64,000 nt of DNA, taken from Labia minor (lineage: Eukaryota; Arthropoda; Insecta; Dermaptera; Spongiphoridae). Positions 36,305-51,600 of the stretch are shown piece by piece. Under the pieces are notes generated by a model, which saw nothing but the letters and a program-made list of their open reading frames with translations, was not told where the DNA came from and ran no database searches. The stretch spans positions 21,567,146 through 21,631,145 of the forward strand of contig OY720348.1 in NCBI GenBank assembly GCA_963082975.1, given 5' to 3'. Position 1 is the first letter of the stretch, and every line of letters begins with the position of its first letter. Both the position numbers and the translations under genes were made by a program.

Positions 36305-36613
36305 GTGACAGTGACAGTGCTTGACAAAAATGATTGTCCACCATCCTTTCGGGATTTTGATAGAAAATATACGGTCTCGGAGGAATTAGCGCCCGGTCAA
36401 CAGGTGGCAACTGTGAAAGCCAGCGATCCTGACCTTTTGGGCACATTATCTTATATCTTGCTTGATGGAGGAGATGGAAACTTTGAACTTGAATCCTCAA
36501 CTGGTATTATTCGACTGAAAGAACCTCTTGACCGGGAACGGAAAGATTTATATTTGCTTACTGTTCAAGCAAGCGATGGTGTTCAACAAACGGAAACTAT
36601 TCTGGAGATTATG
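36305..36613 (+). CDS. ft: ft exon A: end of one cadherin repeat and most of the next
   Basis: The exon follows a TTTCAG acceptor and ends before GTAAAC, phase 0 on both sides, 103 codons. It opens with the linker LDKNDCPPSF of an earlier repeat. That shows at least one more exon lies upstream. It then carries SEELAPG, DPD and LDRERKD, the usual cadherin calcium-site landmarks. Confidence 0.92.
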
Positions 36614-39600
36614 GTAAACTATCTGATTCTTATTTATTATTTATATATATTTAATAGATTATTTAATAGTCGAGACATTTCAATATTTTTAATTTTATAA
36701 ATATAATCTAAAATTGGTAATTATATAAACTGGTCATCCCCAGTCATGGATTTGGATAAAACTTTACCAGTGGGTTCCTTTTTTAATTCCAAATAAACTT
36801 TTCTTATGCAATTTTTGCGGGTCGCTTCTAGTTTACGAGATAAAAAGGATTAAAATTTTCATATAAATCCAATGATATTCTATTTAGCTACCATGTTTTA
36901 TTAATTCGACCATCAGAGGGCTTCACTAATGTTTTGTTTTTTTTCAGTTCGGATTAGATATAGAAAATTTAAAAAATTAATTAAATAAATAATTTCCCTA
37001 TATCCAAACCAAACCGAAAAAACCGAAAATTAGGAATAAGTGAATAATTAGTGAATTAGTCAATAAAAAACATTACTTAATGACATCATATATCGAGGTT
37101 CATAAGCTAATCTGGGAAACTTTAATCCTGTTTATCTCATAAACTAGAAGCAACCCGCAAAATTGCATAAGACAAGTTTATTTGGAATTAAAAGAGGAAC
37201 CCACTGGTAAAGTTTTATCCAAATCCATGATTGGATGACCAGTTTATATAATTACACTTAAATTAAAAATTAGAAAAATAAGAAATAAATATTTTAAATG
37301 ATCAATTTTGATAAGATTCAAAAAGATAAAATAATATTTTAGAGAGGGTACTTTTAAAATATATATATTAATTTTGTTTCATAAGAATTAAATATTTTAT
37401 TTTTGAATAATTTTAAGAATAAAAATATTTTAAAATATTTTTTTTTTAAATTAATATAAAAAGGCGAATCCAGTTTTATATAATACACGGTCAGGAACAC
37501 CCTTTCATCATTTTGGATAGTTGAATTTTGTTTTCCTAGCTTTAAAATCTCTCTTCATTTGTTTTTTTTTAAAAATGTTGGAATTTAATATATTAACAAA
37601 TGTACCTTAATTAATTTATTTCAATAAATTAAAAAAAAATTCCCTTTATTTTAGTTGTTTCAAGTTAAATATTTTATATTCTTTCTCAAAGTAATAATTA
37701 TAAAATTACTAATAACAAATTTTAATTTTAAGAATTATTGAAGTTTTTTTATTAATAAGTTTCTCCGGGTTATTGGCTATATTAATTAAAATTAAGTGAA
37801 CATGACTATACTATACCCACAGAGGGACAACTGCCTACCCTTTGAAACAATAGTAATAATAATTATATGTTTATAAAATGAACAGCTCTGCTTTAATTAT
37901 ATAAATATAATTTGTTAAAATTATAGTTTCATTCCTGTTATCCGTTCTTTTATAATCTGAATAAAAAATCAACTACACTAAACGTACTCTAAAAAATGGG
38001 GAAAGTATGTATACACCTGTTTAAAATGCAAAGGCCAAGAGACAAGAGCATATAATAATATATCAACTATTTATTGCTTTTTTTTTGCATGAAAAAAATT
38101 TGGTAAACTTTACCACCACACTTTTCAACAAAACAAGCACTTTTTAATAAAATAAAAAAAATGAGAATTTAGTCAAATACAAATTTAGTATTTTCAAGGA
38201 CTGATCTTAGATAATGTTTTTAAAATATAATGAGAAGTGAGACATTATGTTTGAAAATAAAACAGTAATATTCTTTGCCTACTTTAATAGAAGCATTCAT
38301 TATAAACAAAAAGTTTAAAAATTTACTAATTTTAAATTTCATTCAGTCTTTAACAAATTAGTATCATAATTCGATTAAAAATCATTAAAAATAATTCATT
38401 ATCACAGATATTAAAAATAAAATGATCAACTGATTTTAGAGAAAATCCAAAATATATATTATAATTTTCTAATAAATTATATTGAAATTCTATATTCTAT
38501 GTTAAAAATAATAATTATATCTTATAATCTTAAATATAATAATTATATATATATTATATATTATTTGTTTGTATTAATTTCTTTAACAAAATAAAAGTAG
38601 AGTAATATTTAATATATTATAGAAATAGAAAAGGTTATATCTTTAATTCAAATGATATAATTACATTATTTTTTTTTGTTTTTCCTAATGAAATGGAGAA
38701 TAATCCATTTTTTGAGTGTATTTTTTATATTTTACCTTGAATTTGAGGGTGGTGTTGATTAAAAGGGTTGATTTCTTACAGCCACGATGTGTTCCCGTTC
38801 ACTCAATCATAGAAACTGACGCTCACTTAATATTATAACATTCAATCCAGATTTTTTATTTTCCAAGAAATTTCGCTTGCAAACTTATCTTATCTATTAA
38901 AAAAAATATAAAAATGCTATTAATATATAAAAAGTAAATAAATAAATAATATAAAAAAATAAATATTATTTATTTTATTAAGTATTTCTTAGAAATTTAT
39001 TTCTTAGGAATTAAATAAAATTTCTTTTCATTTGTTTAAATAAAACTAATTTATTAAATATTTCAACTTATTTAACAAGATAATATATATATATTCTCTA
39101 ATATAAATTTAAATAAAGAATTCGTTTAATGGGGAGGTGGGGGAGATTTTTTGATACATATAAAAGTATATAGCATTTATATATTCAATTATTATTTTTT
39201 AAAATACAATTTTTATTTAGTACTATATCCTTCTATAGGAAAGATGATCATATTGTCCAGTGACAAAAACGGGACATTATAATATAAAAACGGGACGGTG
39301 TTATAAAATGAAGAATTGAGAATTAAAAGAAAAAAAATATTACAAAAAAATGGTTCATAGACCTCTTCTAGAATCTCAACTCTTTTAATATTATGTATTC
39401 ATAACAAAGTAAAATAATAAAAAAATTGTATTATATAAAGATACTAATTCTACAAATTATTATTCTATAGCAGCGGTCGGGGAACAGGGGTAAATTACCC
39501 CAAATGGAGTAAAAATGAAATTTTTGGGGGTAAAAATGAAACCTTTATGAGTAAACAGTATATATTTTTAATTTGCTATTTTATAAACCTGTTAGTATTT

Positions 39601-42600
39601 TTACAAATTAAATTTTTAGTTATTATTTTCTTTTCAAAATTATCATGAGGGGCTATAATAGGAAAGATGCTAAAAAGAGGCGATTTCGTTTTTTTTTTTG
39701 CTCTTCACCATGGGGTAATATCAACTTACACAAAAATATTTTGGGGTAATGATTAAAAAAGTTACCCGACCGCTGTTCTATAGTGATACAACCAATATAA
39801 AATTTTATAGTAAGTTCTAGAGGAGTTTTTCTCTACGATCGCATTATGAATATTTTGGAAATATAATTTCGATCTTTTAAAAACTTATCACATTTCATAG
39901 CACAACTTTAGTTTTTAGTATAATTTGCTATAAATGGTACAAAATTGACATTTTTATTAAAATCACCGTATGGTCGAAAAATATTGAAAAATTCGGTACT
40001 GCCCTTTTCAAAACGGTACGTACGGTCATCCAAACTATAGGACCTTATGTATTTTTGTCTTATCCTCTCTTTTCCACAAATATACTAGAGTAAATAAAAA
40101 ATTTTAAAAATAATAATAAAAAAACAACACTATATCAGTGTTTCTCAACCTTTTTTGTGTCATGCCCCTCTTAGGCCCTTCAAAAATTCTTATGCCCTTT
40201 ATATAACATATACATAATTTTTATTAATTATTAAAAAGGGTTAATCTCGTGTCGAATCCATTTTCGAATTGCCCCTCCTCCATATAATGAAATATATATT
40301 AACCGAAGATGTAGATGTAATATCGCACTATTTTACAATGTAAATAAAATAAGGATTAAAGAATACATACCCATTCATTTCACATATGAAGACCTTAGAG
40401 CGAAACAGTGGTAAGCCACAAAATCAAAATGTTGAGATATTGCAGTTTAAAGTTTAGAAAAAAGAAAGAAAACATTGGGTTTACTGCATATATTTCAAAT
40501 TTGCTCAATATATAATATCAGTAAAGGGAAAAAGTCAGCAACTATTATTTCTTAGATATATATAATTAAGAATAAAACAATTTTCTACAAAAGTGGCTTA
40601 CCATTGTTTCGCTCTAAGGTCTTCATATATATAATTTAATAATTTTAAAATTTTATTTATAATGATTCAAAAGTATCAGATCTTTGCGACCCCCTTTCAG
40701 TAGTCTCGCGACCCCCAGGGGGGTCGCGACCCACAGTTTAAGAAGCCCTGTCTTATATTATATTCCATTTATTTTAGATTTATTCTTTTAAATTTGTTCT
40801 TTTATTTAAATTTGAAATTATTTTATCTTTTCATTTAATTAAAAATGAGAAATTATAGTTTATATTTTTTCTATGGAGGTGGAAGAACTTTGTTCGTGCA
40901 GGATAAGTTTCACTGTATATTTTTATTAATAATTTCATTAAAATTATATATAAATATTTTATGCTAGTTTTTTTTTTATTAAAATATATATATATTAATT
41001 TTTTTTTTCAAAAAATAATAAAACTTTAAGATTAAAGAAATTTCAAAATTAAAAAAAAAATTAATTTAATTAATTTTAATGTAAAATGAGAAATATCTAT
41101 ATATTTATATATGGTACATAAGCAGAGATATATAGTATATATATTTGATATACTTGATAAAATATATGAAAATATAGAATTCTCTTAATATACTTCAATA
41201 CTTTAATTAATATATGGTACATCTTTGTAGTTTTTACCTATTTAATTAATAAATACGAAATATCACTATTTGAATTAATTAATTAATTTAATTCACTACA
41301 AAACAATCGATATTATATTAATCTATATCTTTCCCTTTCCTCTCCTTCCTTCTCTACATCCAATTTATTAATTTACTTTTTGTCAAATAAATGGATCTAT
41401 AAAAAAATAATAATTTGAAAATTGAAATTGTTTAATAGGTGAGTGATACCAACGACAATCCACCTGTTTTTGAAGAGAGTGCTTATAGTTTCGATATTGG
41501 AGAAAATACACCCCGAGGTACTCGAATTGGAGAGGTGCATGCCAAAGATGATGACCAAGGTGTCAACGGCCAGGTTACCTATACAGTGATCTCCGATTGG
41601 GCTAACGATGTATTTTCGTTGAACCCCCATACGGGAGCATTCACCCTTACAGCTCATTTGGATTACGAAGAGGTAGGTATTTGATAATTGAACTTATCAA
41701 TGAATTTCTTATTGATTAATTAACTAATTGTTCGCATTAGGACAGGAGCAGGGGGCTCTATATATAATACTTTTTACCGACCGACGATAGTAAGGGAGGT
41801 ATTGTTTTCACACCAAATTTCACATGTGGAGATTTTTACATATCTCCACGAATCATGCATTTTCTAAACAGAAAAAAGTATTTTTAGCATGATGTCTGTC
41901 CGTCCGTCTGTCCGTCTGTCCGTCCGTATAGATGTGTACAGCCTGAACGGCTCAACCGATTTTGATGAAATTTGGTATATTTACTTAATGCATCAGTGGG
42001 ATGAATTGATCAACTTTTGGTGCAAATCCGTGAACCGGAAGTGGTAGTATTAGCGATCGACGATTGGAAGGGGAAGGGTTATTTTCACACCAAATTTCAC
42101 ATGAGGAGATTTTTTTATATATCACCACGAATCATGCACTTTGTATTGGTTTTATCCTCGGGAAAATCATATTTATTAGTTTTTTCTTGATTTAAAATTA
42201 TATGACGTCATCCAGCCATTCATGACGTCACAGCCTGGTCTTACATATAAATATATACATATATTATAAATAAAATAAAATTAAAAATATTTATGTTATA
42301 TGCCTATATGTTTTTTATTACATTAATAGATATATTAAAATTATTTGAAATTGTTTCTGTAGCTGGAAATTAATTTACTTCAAACCGTCGGTCGGTTCGG
42401 ACCTGGCCACAGGTCAACTTATTTTGTGTTTTATTTGATTTATATAACTAAAACTAACTTTTTTTAACTTATTTAATCCCTCACAATCATACAAAATTTA
42501 AATAAATTGAAATATTTATTTATTTAATCTAAATATGATTTAAATTGAGTCATAATAATTGGGGTAGAGAAATATTGAATTTTCTTTGCGAGATTAGATT

Positions 42601-45600
42601 TAATGTAATATTGTTCGATTTGGCTTGAATCTGCATTGATATTCTTCTAAGATTAGAAAATACTTATAAGTTGAGCTATACCCTAGTGCAATTCATTTAC
42701 CCATCCAAGTTGCACATGAGACACTTACATTTCTAAATTTGGCAAGAACAATTTCCGTTTTTTAAATTTTAAAAGAGAGAAAGAGAGAGAGAGAGAGAGA
42801 GATTCAAATTAGAAATTTACGAATTGTGTATTATGAAAATTATTTTTAAATATTTATCAAGATATAATATTATTCTAAAAATTCTCAAATTAATTAATTA
42901 ATCCTTTAAATCAGCGGTCAGGGAACCGGGGTAAATTACCCCAAATGGGGTAAAAATGAAACATTTGTGAGTAAAAAGTATATAATTTTAATTTGCTATT
43001 TTATAAACCTGTTAGTATTTTTACAAATTATTTTTTTCAACTTAATCAATTTAGTGACATTTAGGCAATGCCATCTCAATCCCCACCACTAGAGTGTGGG
43101 GCTATAATAGGAAAGATGCTAAAAAGAGGCGATTTCGTTTTTTTATTTTATTTTTTTTTTTTTTTTTTTGCTCTTCACCATGGGGTAATATCAACTTACA
43201 CAAAAATATTTTGGGGTAATGATTAAAAAAATTCCCCGACCGTTGCTTTAAATTGTGCTACTAAGAAGCCAAACCGATTAACTTCAATTTTTAAAATTTT
43301 GCTAGTAATGTAATGTAATGTAATCTGCAATATATGAAGTGAATAATGAACTTGATAATCTTAATATTGCAATGCAATATACATTTTTCTGTAATTAATA
43401 ACCCTGAATTTCCTACAAGCTGTGAACTTTGGGCTTCATTTTCTCAGTTTGTTTATATGTGGAGTTAATCGCTTTGGCTTCTGAGTGGCACATTTAATCA
43501 ATTTTATATTCAATTATTAACAAATAAACTTTAGATTATTATTTTATCCGTAATTATATTAAAATATTGAATTTGAGTAGGTCTGATTCTTTCAACTCAA
43601 GTTTTTTTCTTATCACTTTCAAAGTATCACCTCAAAGAATTAAATAAATACTTTTCCTTATACTATATGAAATTTAAAAGAAAATATAAATTCATAAATA
43701 TTAATATTCATATTTATTAATTATCAATATTGTATATCACTTTAAACAAATTGTTTTACTATTTATAGGTTCAGCATTATATCTTTGTAGTACAAGCACA
43801 AGATTCTGGCCGACCATCACTTTCATCCACTATTACTGTTTATTTTAACGTGCTGGATTTGAACGATAATGCTCCTCTCTTCGACCCAATGAGTTATAGC
43901 AATGAAATGTTTGAAAATGCCACAATTGGCACAAGTGTGGTTACTGTCAGTGCAACCGATTTGGACTCAGGTACACTTACTTTCTTTATTTTTTATTTTT
44001 TTATTTTTTTTTTTTTAATAATTAAATAATGAATTTTATTTATGTATTTATTTATTTTATAATCAAACCTATTAAATTACAGGCGATAATGGCTTTATTA
44101 TTTATTCCATTTTATCTGGTGATAACGATCATCATTTTGCAATGACAAGTAATGGCACGATAGTCACAGCAGCAAAATTAGACCGAGAGACCCAATCTTT
44201 GTATAATATTGTAGTAATGGCAAGGGATAATGCAGTTATACCAGCTCATCGACTTTCATCCACTGTCCAGGTATAATTCAACATGCTCTTTTAAACGAAT
44301 AATAATAAAATAAATCAAGTAGTTAGCTCAATAGTAAAATATTGAACTATTGAACTATGTGTGAACTTCAGAATAAACACCTCACCAAGTTGACAAAAAT
44401 TATAATTTAATATTTTAATATAATAAAAACTCGTATGTGTATATACAAGTGTAAACTGTTTTAATTTCAGAGGACAATCAAAAAATTAAATTCTTTTATA
44501 TATATTTTTTTTTTTGTAAATTAAAAAAATATCACAAAAAAATACCTATATTTTTATATTTTATAGTCGTTATATATTTATTTTAATTTTTTCTCTAAAT
44601 TATTGAATTTTTACTTCTCAAAATTGATTCAGTCAATGTATGTGTATTAATAATTTGTAAATAAATCAATATAAGTATATATATCATATGGGAACGGTGG
44701 TCAAACCACATGTGGCTCTTTTCGAGTTTATTGTGGCTCAATTAAAAAATTTAAAGTCATGACACACAAAAAAAAGGTAAAATTTTTTCCGATTTGGCTC
44801 TTAAACATTTTCGATTTTTCAATATGGCTCTAAGTATCACCAAGTGGGCCACCCCTGTCTTATAGTATCAACATGAACACATACTTCCTATATATATTAA
44901 TGTATATCTATCTATCTCTGTGGCTCTACAGAACTCGAAAGTTCATGGCCCCAATAACCACATTTTTCTAAATATCCCTCTCCTGAGCTACATCCATCCA
45001 ACTCTTATTTTCTACCATTTCTCTTACTTCCCTTCCTACATTGTCCACCCACCGCGTCCTTGGTCTTCCAAGCGGATGTTTACCAATCGATATCCCCACC
45101 AATATATCTTTCGACAGTTTTTCATTTCCTATTCTTGCCACGAGTCCTGTCCATCGCACCCTCCTCGATTTTATAACCCTCTGGGGATACATAGATCATG
45201 CAATTCCTCGTTATGCAGTCTTCGCCATTTCCCGGAGACCTCATCATTCTTTGTCCCATTATATTTTCAAATACTTTAAATCTTCTCTCGTCCCCTATAG
45301 GGTCATTAACTCACAACCATATAATACAACCGGCAAAATAATTGTTTTATTTATTTTAATTTTGATTCCCTTTGATAATAATTTTGACGAGACAAGCCCC
45401 TTTACTAGATGATAACAGGAGTTACCCAATTGAAACCTTGATTTAATACTTCTCGAATATTATTATACTTTGTGATTACAGAACTTAAATATTTACATTT
45501 TTCTACATTTTCACATTCACATTATATATATATATATATATATATATATTTAGATATTGGAATATTATAAAACGAAGTATCGAATTAACCATTATGTTAC

Positions 45601-48600
45601 TTTTTTTCTTGCAGGTGAGCATCGTTCTAAGAGATGTTAATGATATGGCGCCTGAATTTATTACACCAAATGAGACAACAGTACCAGAGAATATTTCTAG
45701 TAATACTGTAGTGATGGCTGTGAAAGCGATCGATCGTGATGAAGGAAGAAATAGTTATATTGAGTACAATCTTTCCCAAGAACCACTGGTACCAATACTG
45801 TTTTCATTGGGTCCTGTTGATGGTTTGCTGAGGGTAGTCGGACGACTCGATCGCGAGACAACACCAAATTATACTTTAATTGTAACAGCAAAAGATCGCG
45901 GAGAGCCGTCCCTCTCCACCACTAGTAAAATTCTTCTTAGGATTCTTGATGAAAATGATAATAGTCCTGTTTTCGATCCGAAACATTACAGTGCCTCCAT
46001 TGCTGAAAATGCTAGTATTGGCGCCTCTGTACTTCAGGTATTTTCTTATATATATATTTACTTATGAATTTTATTTCATTTCTACTTGAAAGGATAATTC
46101 TTCTTCTATTCATTTAATTATACCTTGCTTTAATAAGTTATCTATGCTTACATGATATATAAGTATTGTTCCTAAAAATTCCTTCATTTTCAGGTATCTG
46201 CAACCGATTTTGATGAAGGTGCGAATGGTCGTTTGAGATTCACCATTTCGGCTGGTGATGAAAATCGAGATTTTATCATAAGTGAAGATACAGGAGTTGT
46301 AAGAGTTGCCAAGAATCTAAATTTCGAGAGGAAAAATCGTTATTTGGTAACGGTACGTGCTGAAGATTGTCCCACTTCCGGTCCAGTCCGTTATGATACA
46401 GCATCGATTTCCATATCGATCGGAGATATTAATGATAATCCACCAACCTTTTTGGATTCACCTTATCTTGCTTATGTCATGGAGAATGTTATTCCTGAAC
46501 CACATGGTCATATTCTAACGGTTGAAGCTTTCGATGCAGACACACCACCATACAATTCACAAATACGCTATTTTTTAAAAGAAGGCGATACTGGATTGTT
46601 TCGTGTCAACGGATCAAGTGGAGAAATCACATTGATGAGATCTTTAGATCGGGAAAAACAACAGGAACACGTTCTCACCCTTGTAGCTATGGACACAGGT
46701 AAATTTAGATTGAATCCATTCTATTTATCCATTTAAATTAAATCTTCTTTCTTTAACAAACAATAAAAATAATAATAATAATATTCTATTAGTTAAATAT
46801 CAAACAAGAATGTTTTTTACCAGTTCACAAATTTAAAAATTTTGGATCAGTTCAACAATTTATATCGGAAACCCAAAAATTTTATCTTAATTATGTCTTA
46901 TTTTTTAAAAAAATAAACTATTAATTATTTCTAACTATTTTATAATTATAATTTAATATTTTCATTAAACATCCGTATGAACCTCCACCCAAACTTATAA
47001 AATAAAAATATTGGTGAATAATTTTATTTTTTATAGTAGGTATTATATGAATATTTATAATTAAATTTTGATAAAAATAAATTTTCTTTAATCAAATTCC
47101 ATTGATGAATAACTTAAACATCAAATAAATTAATATTTCTTTTTTTATTTTTATTATTTAGGTACACCTCCTCTAACTGGTTCAGGTACAGTTGTTGTTA
47201 TTGTGCAAGATATCAATGATCATAGTCCAGAATTTGAAAGAAAAACATACCATGCTTCTGTAGAGGAAAATTTACCAGCAGGTACCTCTGTCATTCAACT
47301 TCGTGCAACAGATAAGGATGCCGGAGATAATTCCAAGATAAAGTAATTATATGTTTTTATTTATCTAAAAAAAGAAAAAATATATTAGTATGTATCCTAG
47401 AATAAATAAATAATTAATTATTATATTTTAATTTTTTATATAATTAATTAATTTAAAAATTGTATTTAATTATTTCATTTGAATGAAAAATATTTTAAAA
47501 TATAAATTTCTTTTACAGATATAGCCTTTTAGGGGAGAAAGTTTCGCGTTTCGCTGTCGACCCAGAAACTGGATTGGTAACCACTCGAGTAGTTCTGGAT
47601 CGAGAGGAAATGAGTGTTTATCAAGTTACACTTCTGGCTAAAGATAGTAGTGTAACTGAACCCAGGGCAACCGCAGTGAATTTAACTGTTTATGTTGTGG
47701 ATGATAACGATAATGCTCCTCGTTACAGCTCCCCAAGTTATACAGTTCACATTGCTGATGATGTTGAACAAGGTATGATGAAATTTAAATTAAAGTTTTT
47801 CTTATTTTCTTAAAATTAATCTTAATCGTAAACAACAAAACGATTTTCTTGAATTTAGTTTGTTGATTGTTTATTTATTATTTAATTTACATTGTTTCCA
47901 GGTCAATTTGTTTTTGGTGCAAAAGCTTTTGATACTGATGAAGGAATTAATAGTCGTGTAAGATTTTCATTAAATGGTGCAGATAGTAAATTTTTTACTA
48001 TAGAGTCAGAAACAGGAGTCATAAAATGGGCATCAGAAAAACAAGATAAAGTCAATAAAAGTTATCATTTGTATATTTTGGCGGAAGATGGGGGTACACC
48101 CTCAAATAATGCCACAGCCACACTTTTAGTGCAACTTATTTCTGGAAATAAATTTCCAACAATTATATCACCACGAGGTGGAAAGGCTGAATTTATTCTT
48201 TCTGAGGACGTTAGAGCTGGACATGTACGTGTTATCTTATTTATTACTATTTTTATTTTCATTAAATTTAATAGATATAATTTATTCTAATTTCAATGTT
48301 GTATAATTTTAGATCATTACACAAGTATCTGCAACATCTACTAAACAATCCCCTTTAAATCGTATTTATTATGCTATTGCTGGAGGGAATGTAGGTGATT
48401 CACTTCAAGTGGATGCAAATAGCGGTGATGTCATGGTTGCTGGAAATGGATTAGATTATGAAGTCTGGCCTGAATATACTGTGTGGATAGAAGCACGAGA
48501 TTCTGATTCACCTCCGTTAAGGACCGTTTTAAAACTTATTATCAATGTAACAGATGCGAATGATAATTCTCCAAAGCTTGATAATCTTATTTACAATGCA

Positions 48601-51600
48601 TCTATTTTAGAAGAAGAATATCCCCCACAATTTGTAATCAGTGTTCATGCTACCGATATTGACTCAGGATCTAATGCAGAACTATTTTATAAATTAGCAA
48701 AAGATGCTGATGGTTCATTCGAAATTGATTCAGCTACTGGAGAAATTTCAACCAAAGCTAAATTAGACCGTGAATCTATATCTTCTTATCAATTAATTAT
48801 TGAAGCTATTGATAAAGGAAAGCCACAGTTAACGGGTACGGCAACTGTAGAAGTTACTGTACTTGATAAAAATGATAATCCTCCTCGATTCACGAGACTA
48901 TTTTCTGTAAATGTTACTGAAAATGTAGATCCTGGAACTTTTGTAATTAGACTGACAAGTTCTGACTTGGATATTGGTGAGAATGCAAACGCAACATATA
49001 GTTTTACAGAAAATCCTAGCAATAAATTTGCAATCGATTCCATAACTGGTAATGTAACTGTGGCAGGTTCTTTAGATAGAGAATTTCAAGATGAATATCT
49101 TTTAAAAGTGGCTGCTGTTGATGGTTCATGGCGTGCTGAGACCCCTCTTACAATTACAATTCAAGATCAAAATGATAATGCTCCTGAATTTGAATATTTA
49201 GAGTATAATTTTAATTTTCCTGAACTTCAAAGAAATGTTGTTTTTGTAGGTCAAGTAACAGCCTCTGATCGAGATAAACAAGGACCAAATTCAATAATTT
49301 CTTATTCTATCAAACATCCATCTGATCTCTTTACAATTGATCCAGCAAGTGGAGAACTTTTCTCTAAACGAAGTCTTCGATATAAACATACTGTTTTAGA
49401 GTCTTCTCCAGAAAATCAATATATTTTAACAATCATTGCAACGGATAATGGAAAACCACCAATGTCTTCTGAATGTTTAGTAACGGTTAATGTAGTTGAT
49501 GCAAATAATAATGCACCACAATTTGAGAAACATGAATATTTATCCCCTGTACCAGAAACAGCATTTGTTGGTCAACCAATTATTCAAGTTTTGGCTAATG
49601 ACAAAAATGATTTTGGAGTTAATGCAGAAATCGAATATAGTAAAGAGGGGGGTAATGGCACAGAACTATTTAATATACATCCTAAAACTGGTTGGATTAC
49701 TGTTGCTCAATCACTTACTGGGAAATTACTTAAATATTATACACTTCAAGTGAGAGCTGAAGACAAAGGAGTACCTCCGTTATTTGATATAACTAAAATT
49801 ACGTTAGTTGTGTCCACTGAAAATCATTTTAATCCCGTATTTACCGCACTTAGTTATCAGGTAATTGTTCCTGAAAATGAACCTATCAATTCTACTATAT
49901 TAACAGTATTAGCAAGTGATGAAGATCAAGGTCCAAATGGAATCGTTCGATACATGATATCCAGTGGTAATGAAAGAGATGAATTTGCTGTAAATTCAAT
50001 CACAGGAGCTGTAACAATACAACAACCATTAGATTTTGATACCGTTCAAGAATATCGTCTCAATATAACAGCCACTGATTTAGGTTTTGATCCTAGACAA
50101 GCCACAGCAATGTTAACAGTTACATTAACCGACATTAATGACAATGCACCTATTTTCAATGAAACATCTTATGAAGCATTTCTTCCTGAAAATTCACCAA
50201 TTAAATCATCGGTGTTCCAAGTTCAAGCAAAAGATATTGATAGTGCTAAAAATGCTATTATAGATTATAAAATAGTTGGTGGTTCAGGAAAAGATGTATT
50301 TGATATTGATTCCAAATCAGGCCTGATTATTTCAAAGGTAAATAAATTTGTATATACAATATATATTTATATATAATAGTGTATAAATATGAATAATGAA
50401 CATTTCCGAAACAAACTATATACTTAATTTAACTAATATTTTAGAGAATTTAAAAAAATAAATTTAATTAATATTAATAATAAATTTCAAAAAAATACTA
50501 TATTATTATTAACATCTTTAATTTCATTTTTCAGATGGTTTTTGATTTTGAAGAAAAAAATATCTACGATTTGGAATTAGTAGCAGCAAATCCTGACTCA
50601 AATATGTATTCAGCAACAAGCGTACGAGTTTTTATCACAGGGCAGAATGAATTTTTTCCTCATTTTATTCAACCCGTTTTCCATTTGGATGTATCCGAAT
50701 CCGCTGAAGTTGGTACAAGCGTGGGATTAGTACAAGCCACAGATCAAGATTCAGGACCTGACGGCGATGTTTACTATCTCTTCGTGGGATCAAGTAACGA
50801 TCGCGGTTTTAGTATTGGGTCTGACACAGGAATAATTAAAGTTGCTCGACGATTAGATAGAGAAACACAAAATAGGGTTGTTTTAACAGTAATGGCAAAA
50901 AATGCTGGTGGTATACGAGGCAATGATACAGATGAAGCTCAAGTTATTATATCTATTCAAGATGGCAATGATCCTCCAGAATTTTTAGAACCATTGTATA
51001 CAGCAGAAATATCTGAGGCTGCAATTCCTGGAACAAAGGTTAGTTCATTAAAATAATATTAAAGAAAAGACATTAATTATTTTTTTCTTGTAATTATTAT
51101 TATTATATTATATTCAAATTAATAAGATTCCAGTAATAAAAGTTGCATTCTCCATAATTTTTTAATTATTAAATTTATTATTTTTAGGTATTGACTGTAA
51201 AAGCTGTTGATAAAGACGTTCGACCTCAAAACAATCAATTTTCTTATTCAATCATTGGAGGAAATTCTGGACATGTGTTTAAAATCGAGCCTCAAACTGG
51301 TGATATTGAAACCACTGCTTTACTTGATCGAGAGGAAATAGCCTCTTATGCGCTGACGATAGGAGCGATTGATGTGGGAACTCCTCCCCAAACTGGAACG
51401 ACAATGGTTCGAATTACAGTCCTTGATGTTAATGACAATGGTCCAGTGCTTGAACCAGGCCCTATCACTGGATATGTCATGGAGAATGAACCAGCCAATA
51501 CAAGCGTAATGACTTTAGCTGCCACTGATCCTGATTTACCACCCAACGGAGCTCCTTTTACTTACACAATTGTTGGTGGTATACATAAGGATTTAGTTAC

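Noticed and set aside
41397-41657. Minus-strand frame over ft exon B
   Set aside because: The plus strand encodes clear cadherin sequence with splice sites. The minus frame is antisense shadow.
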